A stretch of DNA of 64,000 nt from assembly GCF_017313765.1 (NCBI RefSeq), contig NZ_JAFLNC010000002.1:1-64000 (forward strand), given 5' to 3'. The stretch is from Sneathiella sedimenti. Lineage in GTDB: Bacteria; Pseudomonadota; Alphaproteobacteria; Sneathiellales; Sneathiellaceae. Under the pieces are notes generated by a model. It had not been told where the DNA came from. It did not search any database and was given only the letters and a program-made list of their open reading frames with translations. Position 1 is the first letter of the stretch. Every line of letters starts with the position of its first letter. Shown in pieces: positions 9,070-17,373 of this stretch. Both the position numbers and the translations under genes were made by a program.

Positions 9070-10107
9070 ATGATGAAAACCTCTCAAAGTAACGATAAGG
9101 CGGCTCTCCTTTCGAAGACCGTCGAGCATATCGATTTTAAAAGTTTTGACGCCCGACCAATCATTGACGCCATGGGCAAGATGTCCTTCACCTCGCGTGA
9201 TCTCGCACGGGCGACGGAAATTTTTAACATGGCCGTTGAAGACCCGGATTGCGCTGTCATCCTGACCCTCGCGGGATCGACATCCGCGGGCGGCTGTATG
9301 CATGTTTACCGGGATCTGGTGGAATTGGGCATGGTGGACGCGATTGTGTCCACCGGTGCTTCCATCGTCGACATGGATTTTTTCGAGGCGCTCGGCTTTC
9401 GCCACTATCAGGCCGACAGTTCTGTCGACGATAATGATCTGCGGGCGCTTTATATCGACCGTATTTACGACACCTATATCGATGAGGAAGAACTCCAGCA
9501 TTGCGACGAGACGATCAAGCTGATCGCCGATAGTCTGGAGCGGCGCCCTTATTCCTCACGGGAGTTTATCCAGGAAATGGGCCGTTGGCTCAAAAGCAAT
9601 TCGGTCAAGAAGAACTCCTTGATCGAGACCTGCTTCGACCATGATGTGCCGATTTTTGTTCCGGCTTTTTCCGATTGCTCCGCCGGGTTTGGCCTGGTCA
9701 AGCACCAGGTTGAAAACCCGGACGCACATTTGAGTATCGATAGCGTAAAGGATTTCCGTGAGCTGACGGAAATCAAGATCGCCGCTGGCACAACGGGCCT
9801 GTTGATGGTTGGTGGCGGTGTTCCGAAAAACTTTGTTCAGGACACGGTTGTCTGCGCGGAAATTCTCGGCAAGGAAGTGGATGTACATAAATACGCGGTG
9901 CAGATTTCCGTCGCTGATGTGCGCGACGGTGCCTGCTCCTCTTCCACCCTGAAGGAAGCGGCAAGTTGGGGCAAGGTCAGCACCAATCTGGAACAGATGG
10001 TCTTTGCCGAGGCTTCATCGGTTGTACCACTCCTGGCGTCTGATGTTTATCATCGCGGCGGATGGAAGAACCGTAAGCCCAGAAAATTCACCAAGCTGTT
10101 TCAGTAA
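9070..10107 (+). CDS. Deoxyhypusine synthase-like protein (polyamine synthase)
   Basis: A 345-residue member of the NAD-dependent deoxyhypusine synthase fold. GSTSAGGCMHVYRDL and AIVSTGASIVDMDF form the Rossmann-like NAD region, and SWGKVS contains Lys302, matching the lysine that carries the aminobutyl group in the eukaryotic enzyme. Where that enzyme has GGGVxKHH, this one has GGGVPKNF, so a histidine of the polyamine pocket is replaced. Bacteria lack eIF5A, so the product must be a small molecule; homologues are annotated as homospermidine or 1,9-bis(guanidino)-5-aza-nonane synthase. The flanking ornithine decarboxylase and ureohydrolase support a polyamine product, but which amine is used is inference. 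Confidence 0.85.
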   Translation: MMKTSQSNDKAALLSKTVEHIDFKSFDARPIIDAMGKMSFTSRDLARATEIFNMAVEDPDCAVILTLAGSTSAGGCMHVYRDLVELGMVDAIVSTGASIVDMDFFEALGFRHYQADSSVDDNDLRALYIDRIYDTYIDEEELQHCDETIKLIADSLERRPYSSREFIQEMGRWLKSNSVKKNSLIETCFDHDVPIFVPAFSDCSAGFGLVKHQVENPDAHLSIDSVKDFRELTEIKIAAGTTGLLMVGGGVPKNFVQDTVVCAEILGKEVDVHKYAVQISVADVRDGACSSSTLKEAASWGKVSTNLEQMVFAEASSVVPLLASDVYHRGGWKNRKPRKFTKLFQ

Positions 10108-10127
10108 CAGATTGCTGGATTAAAGCT

Positions 10128-11027
10128 ATGAAGGCTCCATTTGATATTCTACCCTCGGAAGAAGGGTTCCTGGGGTTGCCCGCGGAAGAAGCGGTCGACT
10201 ATGCGACGGCCAAAGCGGTGATAATCCCTTTCGGTCTTGAAGGGTCCGTCAGCTATGGCGGCGGGACAGCCATGGGACCCGCTGCCATGATCGAGGCGAG
10301 TCATCAAGTGGAGCTTTTTGATGAAGACCTTTGGTGTGAACCGTTTCGCAACTTTGGCGTTGTTACGATGCGGGAGCAGCCTGTCGACGGCAGTGATATC
10401 AAGAAGGCGGTCGATGATCTGGCGGCATTGACGGGGAACGCGTTGTCTGATGGGAAGTTCCCTCTCGTTTTCGGCGGGGAACATTCGATCACTCCCGGTG
10501 CGATACGGCCGTTTCTGGAAAAATATGATGATCTGATCATTTTGCATTTTGACGCCCATGCGGACCTGCGGGATGGCTTTGAGGGGGAACATTACTCTCA
10601 TGCCGCCGCAATCCGGCGCGTTCTTGATCATCCCACGGTACCCATTGTCTCCATTGGCATTCGTAATATCTCGGCGGAGGAAATCCCGTTCCTGGACGCA
10701 AACCGTCATCGTATTACGATTCACTGGGGCAAGGATCGCGAAAACTGGCGCGTTGAGGATATTGTTGCCCCTCTTAAGGACCGGCCCATTTATCTGACGT
10801 TCGACCTTGATGGTTTTGACGGGTCACTGATGCCGGCCACCGGAACGCCGGAGCCGGGCGGGGTGTTTTGGAATGATGCGATCAATATCATCAAGGCGGC
10901 GTCGAAAACCGGTAAAATAGTTGGTGCCGACATCAACGAACTTGCGCCGATAGAAGGGTTTCACGCGCCGAATTTCCTGGCGGCAAAGTTAGCTTACAAG
11001 ATACTTTCCTTTGCTTTTTCGCGTTGA
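10128..11027 (+). CDS. speB: Agmatinase-like ureohydrolase
   Basis: A 299-residue arginase/agmatinase fold enzyme. The binuclear manganese ligands are visible: His119 in GGEHS, Asp142, His144 and Asp146 in HFDAHADLRD, and Asp226 and Asp228 in TFDLDGFDGS, followed by the family signature ATGTPEPGG. Ureohydrolases remove urea from a guanidino group; agmatine to putrescine is the common reaction. Because the gene directly follows the deoxyhypusine synthase-like gene, a bis-guanidino polyamine is an alternative substrate. The ATG at 10128 has only a weak ribosome-binding site. Arginine decarboxylase is not in the window, so the source of any agmatine is unknown. Confidence 0.9.
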   Translation: MKAPFDILPSEEGFLGLPAEEAVDYATAKAVIIPFGLEGSVSYGGGTAMGPAAMIEASHQVELFDEDLWCEPFRNFGVVTMREQPVDGSDIKKAVDDLAALTGNALSDGKFPLVFGGEHSITPGAIRPFLEKYDDLIILHFDAHADLRDGFEGEHYSHAAAIRRVLDHPTVPIVSIGIRNISAEEIPFLDANRHRITIHWGKDRENWRVEDIVAPLKDRPIYLTFDLDGFDGSLMPATGTPEPGGVFWNDAINIIKAASKTGKIVGADINELAPIEGFHAPNFLAAKLAYKILSFAFSR

Positions 11028-11120
11028 CTGCCCCGAAAATAGCAAAATTTCACCTCATTTTTGAATAAAATTGGCCGCATTTCCCCGTCATGTTGTTTCT
11101 CGTAACAAGAGGACAGGGAA

Positions 11121-11348
11121 ATGGAAAAAGCAGGATATTCACGGAACAAGGGAAATATCTTTACCCGACTGTTTTCAGTGGCGAGATCATGCCGTCATCA
11201 GCTCGGCATTGTTGCTGTCACGATGGCGCTGGGACTGGCTATCATTTTGAATATTGCCATGGCGTCCGAGACAACCACCGAGAAAGCGCACGCCCAGATG
11301 GCTTACTTCAAGACAGATTCCTCGAAGAAAAGCATGGCCATCAATTAA
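11121..11348 (+). CDS. Small single-pass membrane protein, unknown
   Basis: A 75-residue ORF of no family that I recognise. It has a basic N-terminus (about 7 Lys/Arg in the first 25 residues), one hydrophobic segment at about 29-47 (GIVAVTMALGLAIILNIAM) and a short polar C-terminus, so it would be a single-pass inner-membrane protein or an exported peptide with an uncleaved signal. GAGGACAGGGAA precedes the ATG. It fills a 330-base gap between the ureohydrolase and the convergent isomerase gene, stopping 9 bases before the latter's end. Confidence 0.5.
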   Translation: MEKAGYSRNKGNIFTRLFSVARSCRHQLGIVAVTMALGLAIILNIAMASETTTEKAHAQMAYFKTDSSKKSMAIN

Positions 11349-11357
11349 GAAGGGCCT

Positions 11358-12008
11358 TTATCGCGCGACCAGCCCATCCTGTTTCATGCGCCACAAACAA
11401 ACCTCCACCCGGTCCTGTCCGAAGAAGGCTTCGTTCTTGTAGGCAAGGGTGGGGACACCCCAATGGCCTGATTTTTCAAGCGCAGCCTGATTTTCCTCGA
11501 CCTTGGCGGCATAACCGTCGAAATCATTTTCTATGAGGTTGTCAAGATGTGCGAGATCGAAACCGGCCTTCGCCGCTGCCTTGTCCAAATGGTCTCCTTC
11601 GTGCCATCCGCGCACCTCGCCGTTCCACAGGAGTTGGGAAATGTTATCCAGAAAGGCGAGGCCGTCGCCTGTTTCTGCAGCAGCAATCCCGAGATGCGTC
11701 AATCGATGGATAAAAGGTTGTTCCGCCGGCACTTCCCTTGTTTGACGGTTCATCTTGACTGGGTCCGGCCTTGGCCAGGAAATCGGGATGCCGTTCATGT
11801 CACCAACGCGTTGAATATCCGTCAGGAGATAGTCGATCCAAAGCGGATGCACATCCTTGAAGAATTGAGGTGTGCGAATTGCAATAGGATATACGGGGCG
11901 CACATTAACCTGAAGATCATATTCACGTGTTAATTCGACAATCCGGCGCGTTGCCAAGTACGAATAGGGGCTTCTGAACGACCAGAAAAGATCAACGCTG
12001 TGGGTCAT
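11358..12008 (-). CDS. DsbA-family 2-hydroxychromene-2-carboxylate isomerase-like protein
   Basis: A 216-residue thioredoxin-fold protein with a helical insertion. The N-terminus DLFWSFRSPYSYLA and the C-terminal SGHWGVPTLAYKNEAFFGQDR match the kappa-GST/HCCA isomerase group. The first-strand CxxC of true DsbA is replaced by SPYS, so this is a glutathione-dependent isomerase or transferase and not a disulfide oxidase. The start at 12008 has GGAG 6 bases upstream; a longer frame begins at 12149 without support and adds unrelated residues. No naphthalene-degradation genes are nearby, so the substrate is unknown. Confidence 0.88.
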   Translation of the reverse strand: MTHSVDLFWSFRSPYSYLATRRIVELTREYDLQVNVRPVYPIAIRTPQFFKDVHPLWIDYLLTDIQRVGDMNGIPISWPRPDPVKMNRQTREVPAEQPFIHRLTHLGIAAAETGDGLAFLDNISQLLWNGEVRGWHEGDHLDKAAAKAGFDLAHLDNLIENDFDGYAAKVEENQAALEKSGHWGVPTLAYKNEAFFGQDRVEVCLWRMKQDGLVAR

Positions 12009-12173
12009 GGTTACTCCATTGTTATTTGTTACTTTTTCTTCACAATAGGACCTTATAGTGACTTCCGCCAAGTAATTTTCTTTACCGCTGTAATGGCATG
12101 AGTCATTGTAACGACCGTGCAGGAAATGTAATGGGCCGTCGTATGCCAAATCCTAAGTATCTTAAGGGATAAC

Positions 12174-12974
12174 ATGCCTTTTTTTCATATACTAGTTCTT
12201 GCGGTGATTCAGGGAATTACCGAGTTTCTGCCTATTTCTTCGAGCGGCCATCTATTGATTATCCCGACGTTAACTGGCTGGCAGGATCAAGGGCAAAGTA
12301 TTGATATCGCAGTGCATGTTGGGACTTTGGTGGCTGTAGTGGCATATTTTCGAAAAGATATTATGCAGATTATGACGGCCTTTGTGAAACCGAATGATCC
12401 TGCAAGCGCCGAGGGGCGTCGTCTCGGTTGGCATCTAATAGTCGGCAGTATCCCGATCATTTTTGCCGGTGGAGCCATGTACTATCTCGTTCAGGGAGAG
12501 CTCAGGTCGATCCTGCTGGTCGCCGCGACCACGATCTTTTTCGGGCTGTTTCTTGGTTGGGCAGATAAATACTTTCCAGCCTCGAAAAAAGTAACTGAAA
12601 TCTCCATGATGGATGCATTCGTAATTGGCCTTTTTCAGGTTCTGTCGCTCCTTCCTGGAACTAGTCGATCTGGGATTACCATGTCGGCAGCGCGGATGCG
12701 TGGCATAAGCCGGAGCGATGGCGCACATTTTTCCATATTGCTTTCCATTCCAACAATTCTCGGGGCCGGCACGCTGGCGACCTACCACCTGATCCAGATC
12801 GGGGATGCACAGGTTGGTTTTGATGCCGTTCTGGCAGGCGTAGTCTCCTGTGTGGTTGCTTTTATGGTCATCAGCCTGCTGATGCGCTGGATCGAAAAAA
12901 TTGGCTACACCCCATTTATTATTTATCGGCTTATCCTCGGCGTTTTTCTGCTTGCGGTGTATTTTTCTTCATAG
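12174..12974 (+). CDS. uppP: Undecaprenyl-diphosphatase
   Basis: A 266-residue BacA/UppP membrane enzyme that dephosphorylates undecaprenyl diphosphate to recycle the lipid carrier of peptidoglycan synthesis. EFLPISSSGHL (17-27) and PGTSRSGIT (161-169, with the essential-type Arg165) are the two inverted-repeat signature motifs facing the periplasm. There are about eight hydrophobic segments, the usual number. AAGGGA precedes the ATG. It is a single gene here; the bulk of peptidoglycan synthesis lies 30 kb downstream. Confidence 0.97.
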   Translation: MPFFHILVLAVIQGITEFLPISSSGHLLIIPTLTGWQDQGQSIDIAVHVGTLVAVVAYFRKDIMQIMTAFVKPNDPASAEGRRLGWHLIVGSIPIIFAGGAMYYLVQGELRSILLVAATTIFFGLFLGWADKYFPASKKVTEISMMDAFVIGLFQVLSLLPGTSRSGITMSAARMRGISRSDGAHFSILLSIPTILGAGTLATYHLIQIGDAQVGFDAVLAGVVSCVVAFMVISLLMRWIEKIGYTPFIIYRLILGVFLLAVYFSS

Positions 12975-13074
12975 CGTTCGATAATCCCGGAGTAGTTTCG
13001 TAACGTCAAACTGCTTGATTAATCCTGTCTGAAACACCATTTCCCCATACATGGTGAACGGGGAGGGCGTAAAC

Positions 13075-13929
13075 ATGTCTGCAGTTCAAAAAAGTAGCGT
13101 AAATGCCGTAAAGATTTTCGGGGCAGGCCTTATGATCGTCGCCACTCTCTTTTCACGGCACGTTGCCGCTGCGGAGGATGAAACGGATTTACACTATTCC
13201 GTTTATCTTGGGGGGCTTTACCTCGGCAGTATTGAAGCTGAAGTCAGGCAAGGACAGAGTAACTACAGTATCGAGAGTGCCGCCCGCACCAATGCGGCGT
13301 TCAAGTGGATGCTAAACTGGTTTGCGACGGGCGAGACCGAGGGCCTGATCAGTCTTGATAAATTTTTACCACGTCAGCATTTGCATAAAAGCACCTGGAA
13401 TAAGAATGTCCGTACCGTCTTCTTGGATTACGCAAAAACAGGTGAGGTCAAAGTACAGAAAACTACCTCCCGCGTTGACCCTCCCAATAAATACACACCT
13501 ATTGACCCTGAAAGCCTGGCGAACACGATTGATCCGATGACGGCTTTCCTGACAATGTCCAATCGATTGGAAAAAGGGATGGGCTGCAACATCCAGATGC
13601 CGGTTTTCGATGGCCACCGTCGGTATGACGTGGTGCTGACCGATACACCTCCGCGTTATTTTAAACCGTCCCGGTATTCTGTATTTGAAGGGCAGGCTAT
13701 CGGATGCAAGATTGATATCGTCAGAAAAGGCGGATTCCCGGCAGACCAGGATTACGAAAATAATCCCACTGCCAATCAGGATATCATTTTGTATTCAGGT
13801 GCGCCTGTCGAGAACGGTAACGTCGTTCCGGTTCGCATGCGAATGAGTACCCAGTTCGGCATGATGGAAATTCACCTCGACCGCTATCGCGAAGGCCCTG
13901 TGAAGCTCGTGAGTCGTATTTCGCAATAG
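13075..13929 (+). CDS. DUF3108 exported protein
   Basis: A 284-residue protein with a signal peptide (hydrophobic 14-27, AAA at 31-33) followed by a beta-rich domain that opens with YSVYLGGLYLGSIEAEV, the hallmark of DUF3108. The family is periplasmic and of unknown function in alphaproteobacteria, sometimes linked to the outer membrane. The ATG at 13075 is chosen over one 24 bases upstream because GGGGAGG lies 8 bases before it. Two cysteines (about 158 and 209) may pair. No operon partner is obvious. Confidence 0.88.
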   Translation: MSAVQKSSVNAVKIFGAGLMIVATLFSRHVAAAEDETDLHYSVYLGGLYLGSIEAEVRQGQSNYSIESAARTNAAFKWMLNWFATGETEGLISLDKFLPRQHLHKSTWNKNVRTVFLDYAKTGEVKVQKTTSRVDPPNKYTPIDPESLANTIDPMTAFLTMSNRLEKGMGCNIQMPVFDGHRRYDVVLTDTPPRYFKPSRYSVFEGQAIGCKIDIVRKGGFPADQDYENNPTANQDIILYSGAPVENGNVVPVRMRMSTQFGMMEIHLDRYREGPVKLVSRISQ

Positions 13930-14069
13930 ACCTGCCTTTATCACAGGACGTCTGTCAGATAGTCCGCCACTGAATTAAAAATAAATGGCTTGAAGTTCTA
14001 ATGTCCTCTTTGGGGTGGTCCGGATCATCGAGTCAGACTAGATTGATCTGCATTGGTGGAGAAAACACA

Positions 14070-15464
14070 ATGGCAGAAGCTCACTTGGTTGATGGAATGC
14101 GTCCAATAAGTCGCAGGGAAGAACTTGAGGACATAGAGAGGAATAAATACCTCTACGAAGCACTGGACCAGAATAAACGCGAAGGCCTGATGCTGGCGGT
14201 CCGGGCCCGAACTATTTCCCTTGTGATTATTGGTGTTTTTCTGATTTACCTCAATCCAGACTGGTCTGTCCTGTACTATGAAGTACTGATTGCCGGCTTT
14301 TTGTTGATTGGCTGGTTGCAAGTTAAAATTGGCCGGGTGGAGCGATCGCGAGCGGAGTTGCTCCTGATCCTTCTGGATCTCGCGCTGATGACTATTGTCC
14401 TGGTCGTTCCCAATCCGTGGGACCCACGCCCCTGGTCTGTGGCCATGCAATACAAATATGCGCTCTTTCCCTACTTTTATGTACTTTTGGCAGGTGCTGC
14501 ACTTGCCTATTCCTGGCGGACATTACTGCCGGTCGCCGCCTTTACGACTGTTCTTTGGATTGGGGCCTATTTTTGGGCAATCGAACAACCATCGGACATT
14601 GCGGAGTTATCTGAGAAGGTAAAGTTGGCGCTTGCCGGATATCCACATGTACTTGACTTCGTTGACCCGAATTTTGTTCCGCTGGAGCAACGCATTCAGG
14701 AGGTCCTGATCTTCTGTATTGTCGCCGGATTGCTCGGGCTTAACGGTTGGCGGTCCCGCCGGCTGCTGGTCAAGCAGGCCGGTGTCGCGCGTGAACGCGC
14801 AAACCTTTCCCGGCATTTTCCACCGAATATCGTTGATACCCTTGCTGAAAGTGATCAACCCCTTGGTGATGTCAGATCCCAACCGGTAGCCGTGTTATTT
14901 GCAGACATTGTTGGTTTTACGAAAATGGCGGAAGCGGAAACGCCAGAACGAATTGTTGCGGTGCTGAGGCAGTTTCACACCCGGATGGAGGCCTGTGTAT
15001 TTGACAATCACGGGACGCTGGACAAGTTCCTCGGCGATGGGCTGATGGCAACTTTCGGTACGCCGGAGATAACAGTGGAAGATGCTGAGAATGCTTTGCG
15101 TTGTGCGGCCGCAATGCACCAGGAAATGAATATCTGGAACGAGCAACGGGCAAAAGAAGGATTATCCCCAATCCGATTATCCATCGGTATTCATTATGGG
15201 ACTGTGGTTCTTGGGGATATCGGTTCCGAACGCAGGCTTGAATATGCAGTGCTGGGGGACGTGGTGAATGTTGCTAGCCGGCTTGAGGCATTAACACGTG
15301 AGCTGAATGCATGCACGGTCGTCAGTGACAAGCTCATAGAGGCTGCAGGAGGGGCGGCAATCGCCAGGGATTTGGATTTCATCGAAAACGGGTCCCAGGA
15401 AATTCGGGGACGTGATGAAACGGTGACAACGTGGATACAGCCTCTTGCGTCTGTTGCCCCTTAG
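14070..15464 (+). CDS. Membrane-bound adenylate/guanylate cyclase (class III)
   Basis: A 464-residue protein with five or six membrane segments in residues 50-225 and a class III cyclase domain from about 268 to 455. FADIVGFT (Asp279) and FLGDGLMATF (Asp323) supply the two metal-binding aspartates, and the C-terminal part keeps GSERRLEYAVLGDVVNVASRLE, typical of bacterial adenylate cyclases. The likely reaction is ATP to cAMP. The ATG at 14070 has GGTGGAG 8 bases upstream; an earlier ATG at 14001 adds 23 residues without such a site. Its stop codon overlaps the stop of the convergent dctM by 4 bases. Confidence 0.9.
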   Translation: MAEAHLVDGMRPISRREELEDIERNKYLYEALDQNKREGLMLAVRARTISLVIIGVFLIYLNPDWSVLYYEVLIAGFLLIGWLQVKIGRVERSRAELLLILLDLALMTIVLVVPNPWDPRPWSVAMQYKYALFPYFYVLLAGAALAYSWRTLLPVAAFTTVLWIGAYFWAIEQPSDIAELSEKVKLALAGYPHVLDFVDPNFVPLEQRIQEVLIFCIVAGLLGLNGWRSRRLLVKQAGVARERANLSRHFPPNIVDTLAESDQPLGDVRSQPVAVLFADIVGFTKMAEAETPERIVAVLRQFHTRMEACVFDNHGTLDKFLGDGLMATFGTPEITVEDAENALRCAAAMHQEMNIWNEQRAKEGLSPIRLSIGIHYGTVVLGDIGSERRLEYAVLGDVVNVASRLEALTRELNACTVVSDKLIEAAGGAAIARDLDFIENGSQEIRGRDETVTTWIQPLASVAP

Positions 15465-16846
15465 CCGGAGAGAAGACGCGGAACGAAGAGGGCGATGGCC
15501 GGGAAGAGGAGGATAAGGGCAATCCGGACCAACTCGATCCCAAAGAAAGGGATGACCCCCTTGAAGGTATCTCCCATTTTCACGTCCCCGGCGAGTGCAC
15601 TGATGATGAATACATTCAGCCCCACCGGGGGCGTTATCAGCCCAAGCTCAATGACAATGAGCGAAAGAATACCAAACCAGATTTTCAGCTCATTGGCATT
15701 CATGGCGAACGCGGCCGTGGCCGCGGTTACGTAATCGCCGCCATTAATCTCGACGAGAACCGGCCATAAAAAAGGAACGACGACCAGGATCATCGAAAGG
15801 GAGTCCATAAAACAGCCTAGGATGATCAGTGCGATCAGCATCACAACAATAATTGACAGTGGCTCCAGAGTACTGGCTCCCGCCCATGATGCCAATGCTT
15901 CGGGAAGTCCGGCGCGTGTAAAAAAGCCCTTCAGGACCTCGGCACCGAACAGAATGAAATATATCATCCCGCTGGTTACGGCTGTCGCGAGAAGGGATTC
16001 CTTGATGCCCGCAAGGTCCAGCCCTTCTCCAAACCGGCGCAGGTATAGGCCATAGACAAGGATAAGGAAGACACCGATACCCGCGGCCGGCGTAGGGGTA
16101 AAGAGGCCGAGACCAAGCCCCAGGATAATCGCGCCGAAGATGACCACAACCGGGATGAGGCGCCGGATGGCGATCCGCCGCTCCTCTGGAGGCATCGGTT
16201 GTGCTTCCGGTGCGAGGGACGGCTTGATCCGGACCATTACCGCGATCGCCAAGACGAAAAACAGGACCGCAATAAGGCCCGGGATAATCGCCGCCTGAAA
16301 CATCTCAAGAATGGAGGCTTCAACGATAATCGCATAAATCACGAGCGCCACAGAGGGCGGTATGAGGATGCCAAGTGTGCCGCCTGCTGCCAGCACGCCG
16401 GTCGCGAACCCCGGCGCATAATTAAGCCGCCTGAGCTCCGGCAGGGCAACCCGCCCCATCGTCGAGGCTGTGGCAAGGGAAGAGCCGCATACGGCGCCAA
16501 AGCCGGCGCAGGCGCCAATTGCCGACATTGCTACACCGCCCCGGTACTTCCCGGCAAAGGCATTGACGCCCTGAAACAGGTCACGGCTGAGATTTGCGTT
16601 AGATGCGAGATAGCCCATTAGAATAAACAACGGAACAACGGACAGGTCGTAATTGCCGACCGAATTCCAGAGCAGGCTCTTGAATTGAAAAAGGTAGGGT
16701 TCAAACCGCAGATAGGGCAATGCCAGGCTTAACGCGAAGTTCCCGCCGATCCCTACCAGAACCATCGACAGGCCCACCGGGACGCGAAGGGCAAGAAGAA
16801 CGAATAGGACCACAAGGCCCAAAATGCCGATAAATTCGCCGCTCAC
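15461..16846 (-). CDS. dctM: TRAP transporter large permease
   Basis: A 461-residue DctM-type permease with about 12 hydrophobic segments that drives sodium-coupled uptake of the solute delivered by the periplasmic binding protein. Family landmarks include LRVPVGLSMVLVGIGG near the N-terminus, CGSSLATASTMGRVALPEL and GTLGILIPPSVALVIYAI. The start is taken as the GTG at 16846, whose bases overlap the dctQ stop in a GTGA arrangement with AAAGGA upstream; the longer frame to 16942 only reads through dctQ. It is the last gene of a dctP-dctQ-dctM operon and its stop overlaps that of the convergent cyclase gene. Confidence 0.93.
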   Translation of the reverse strand: MSGEFIGILGLVVLFVLLALRVPVGLSMVLVGIGGNFALSLALPYLRFEPYLFQFKSLLWNSVGNYDLSVVPLFILMGYLASNANLSRDLFQGVNAFAGKYRGGVAMSAIGACAGFGAVCGSSLATASTMGRVALPELRRLNYAPGFATGVLAAGGTLGILIPPSVALVIYAIIVEASILEMFQAAIIPGLIAVLFFVLAIAVMVRIKPSLAPEAQPMPPEERRIAIRRLIPVVVIFGAIILGLGLGLFTPTPAAGIGVFLILVYGLYLRRFGEGLDLAGIKESLLATAVTSGMIYFILFGAEVLKGFFTRAGLPEALASWAGASTLEPLSIIVVMLIALIILGCFMDSLSMILVVVPFLWPVLVEINGGDYVTAATAAFAMNANELKIWFGILSLIVIELGLITPPVGLNVFIISALAGDVKMGDTFKGVIPFFGIELVRIALILLFPAIALFVPRLLSG

Positions 16847-17340
16847 TCGCTTGTCCTTTTCTCGCGAAGCTGCATTGCCGCAACCAGGGCCCAGAGAACC
16901 AAGGACAGGATTCCGGGAATATAGAACGGCCAGTTCGGCCAACCAAGTATAGGGGAAGAGGCAAAATCCTGGTAAGCGGATATCATTCCAAGGGACATCC
17001 AGTACGCCAGAAACAGTGCCAGAAGGATCGTCAGAACCAGGATAATCTTTTCAAGAATTTGCTGGATTTGCACAGAAAAATGGTCGGCGAACAAGTCCAC
17101 CGCGACATGCCCTTTCCGGCGCTGGCAATAGGGGAAAAACATCAGGGCGACCGCGCTGATGGTCAGGCGGACAAAATCCTCATACCCCGCCAGACCGGCG
17201 ACATTCGCGCCAAACAGCCGGGCAATCTTGTCGGCCCCGAAGGCAGCCGTATTGATAGTAGTTGCAAGAACAATCAGAAGGGTAAGGACGCCTGCCAACA
17301 AGGCCCAGCCGGATACGATCCAGTCCAGTTTTTTCGGCAT
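16843..17340 (-). CDS. dctQ: TRAP transporter small permease
   Basis: A 165-residue DctQ-type protein with four hydrophobic segments (about 8-28, 52-72, 88-108, 133-155). CQRRKGHVAVDLF after the second segment is the family signature. It forms the membrane complex with DctM and lies 33 bases downstream of dctP and 4 bases into dctM, so the three are co-translated. The substrate is set by the binding protein. Confidence 0.92.
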   Translation of the reverse strand: MPKKLDWIVSGWALLAGVLTLLIVLATTINTAAFGADKIARLFGANVAGLAGYEDFVRLTISAVALMFFPYCQRRKGHVAVDLFADHFSVQIQQILEKIILVLTILLALFLAYWMSLGMISAYQDFASSPILGWPNWPFYIPGILSLVLWALVAAMQLREKRTSE

Positions 17341-17373
17341 CCTTACTCCCTTAACTGCTCGCGGTTAGCGTGG

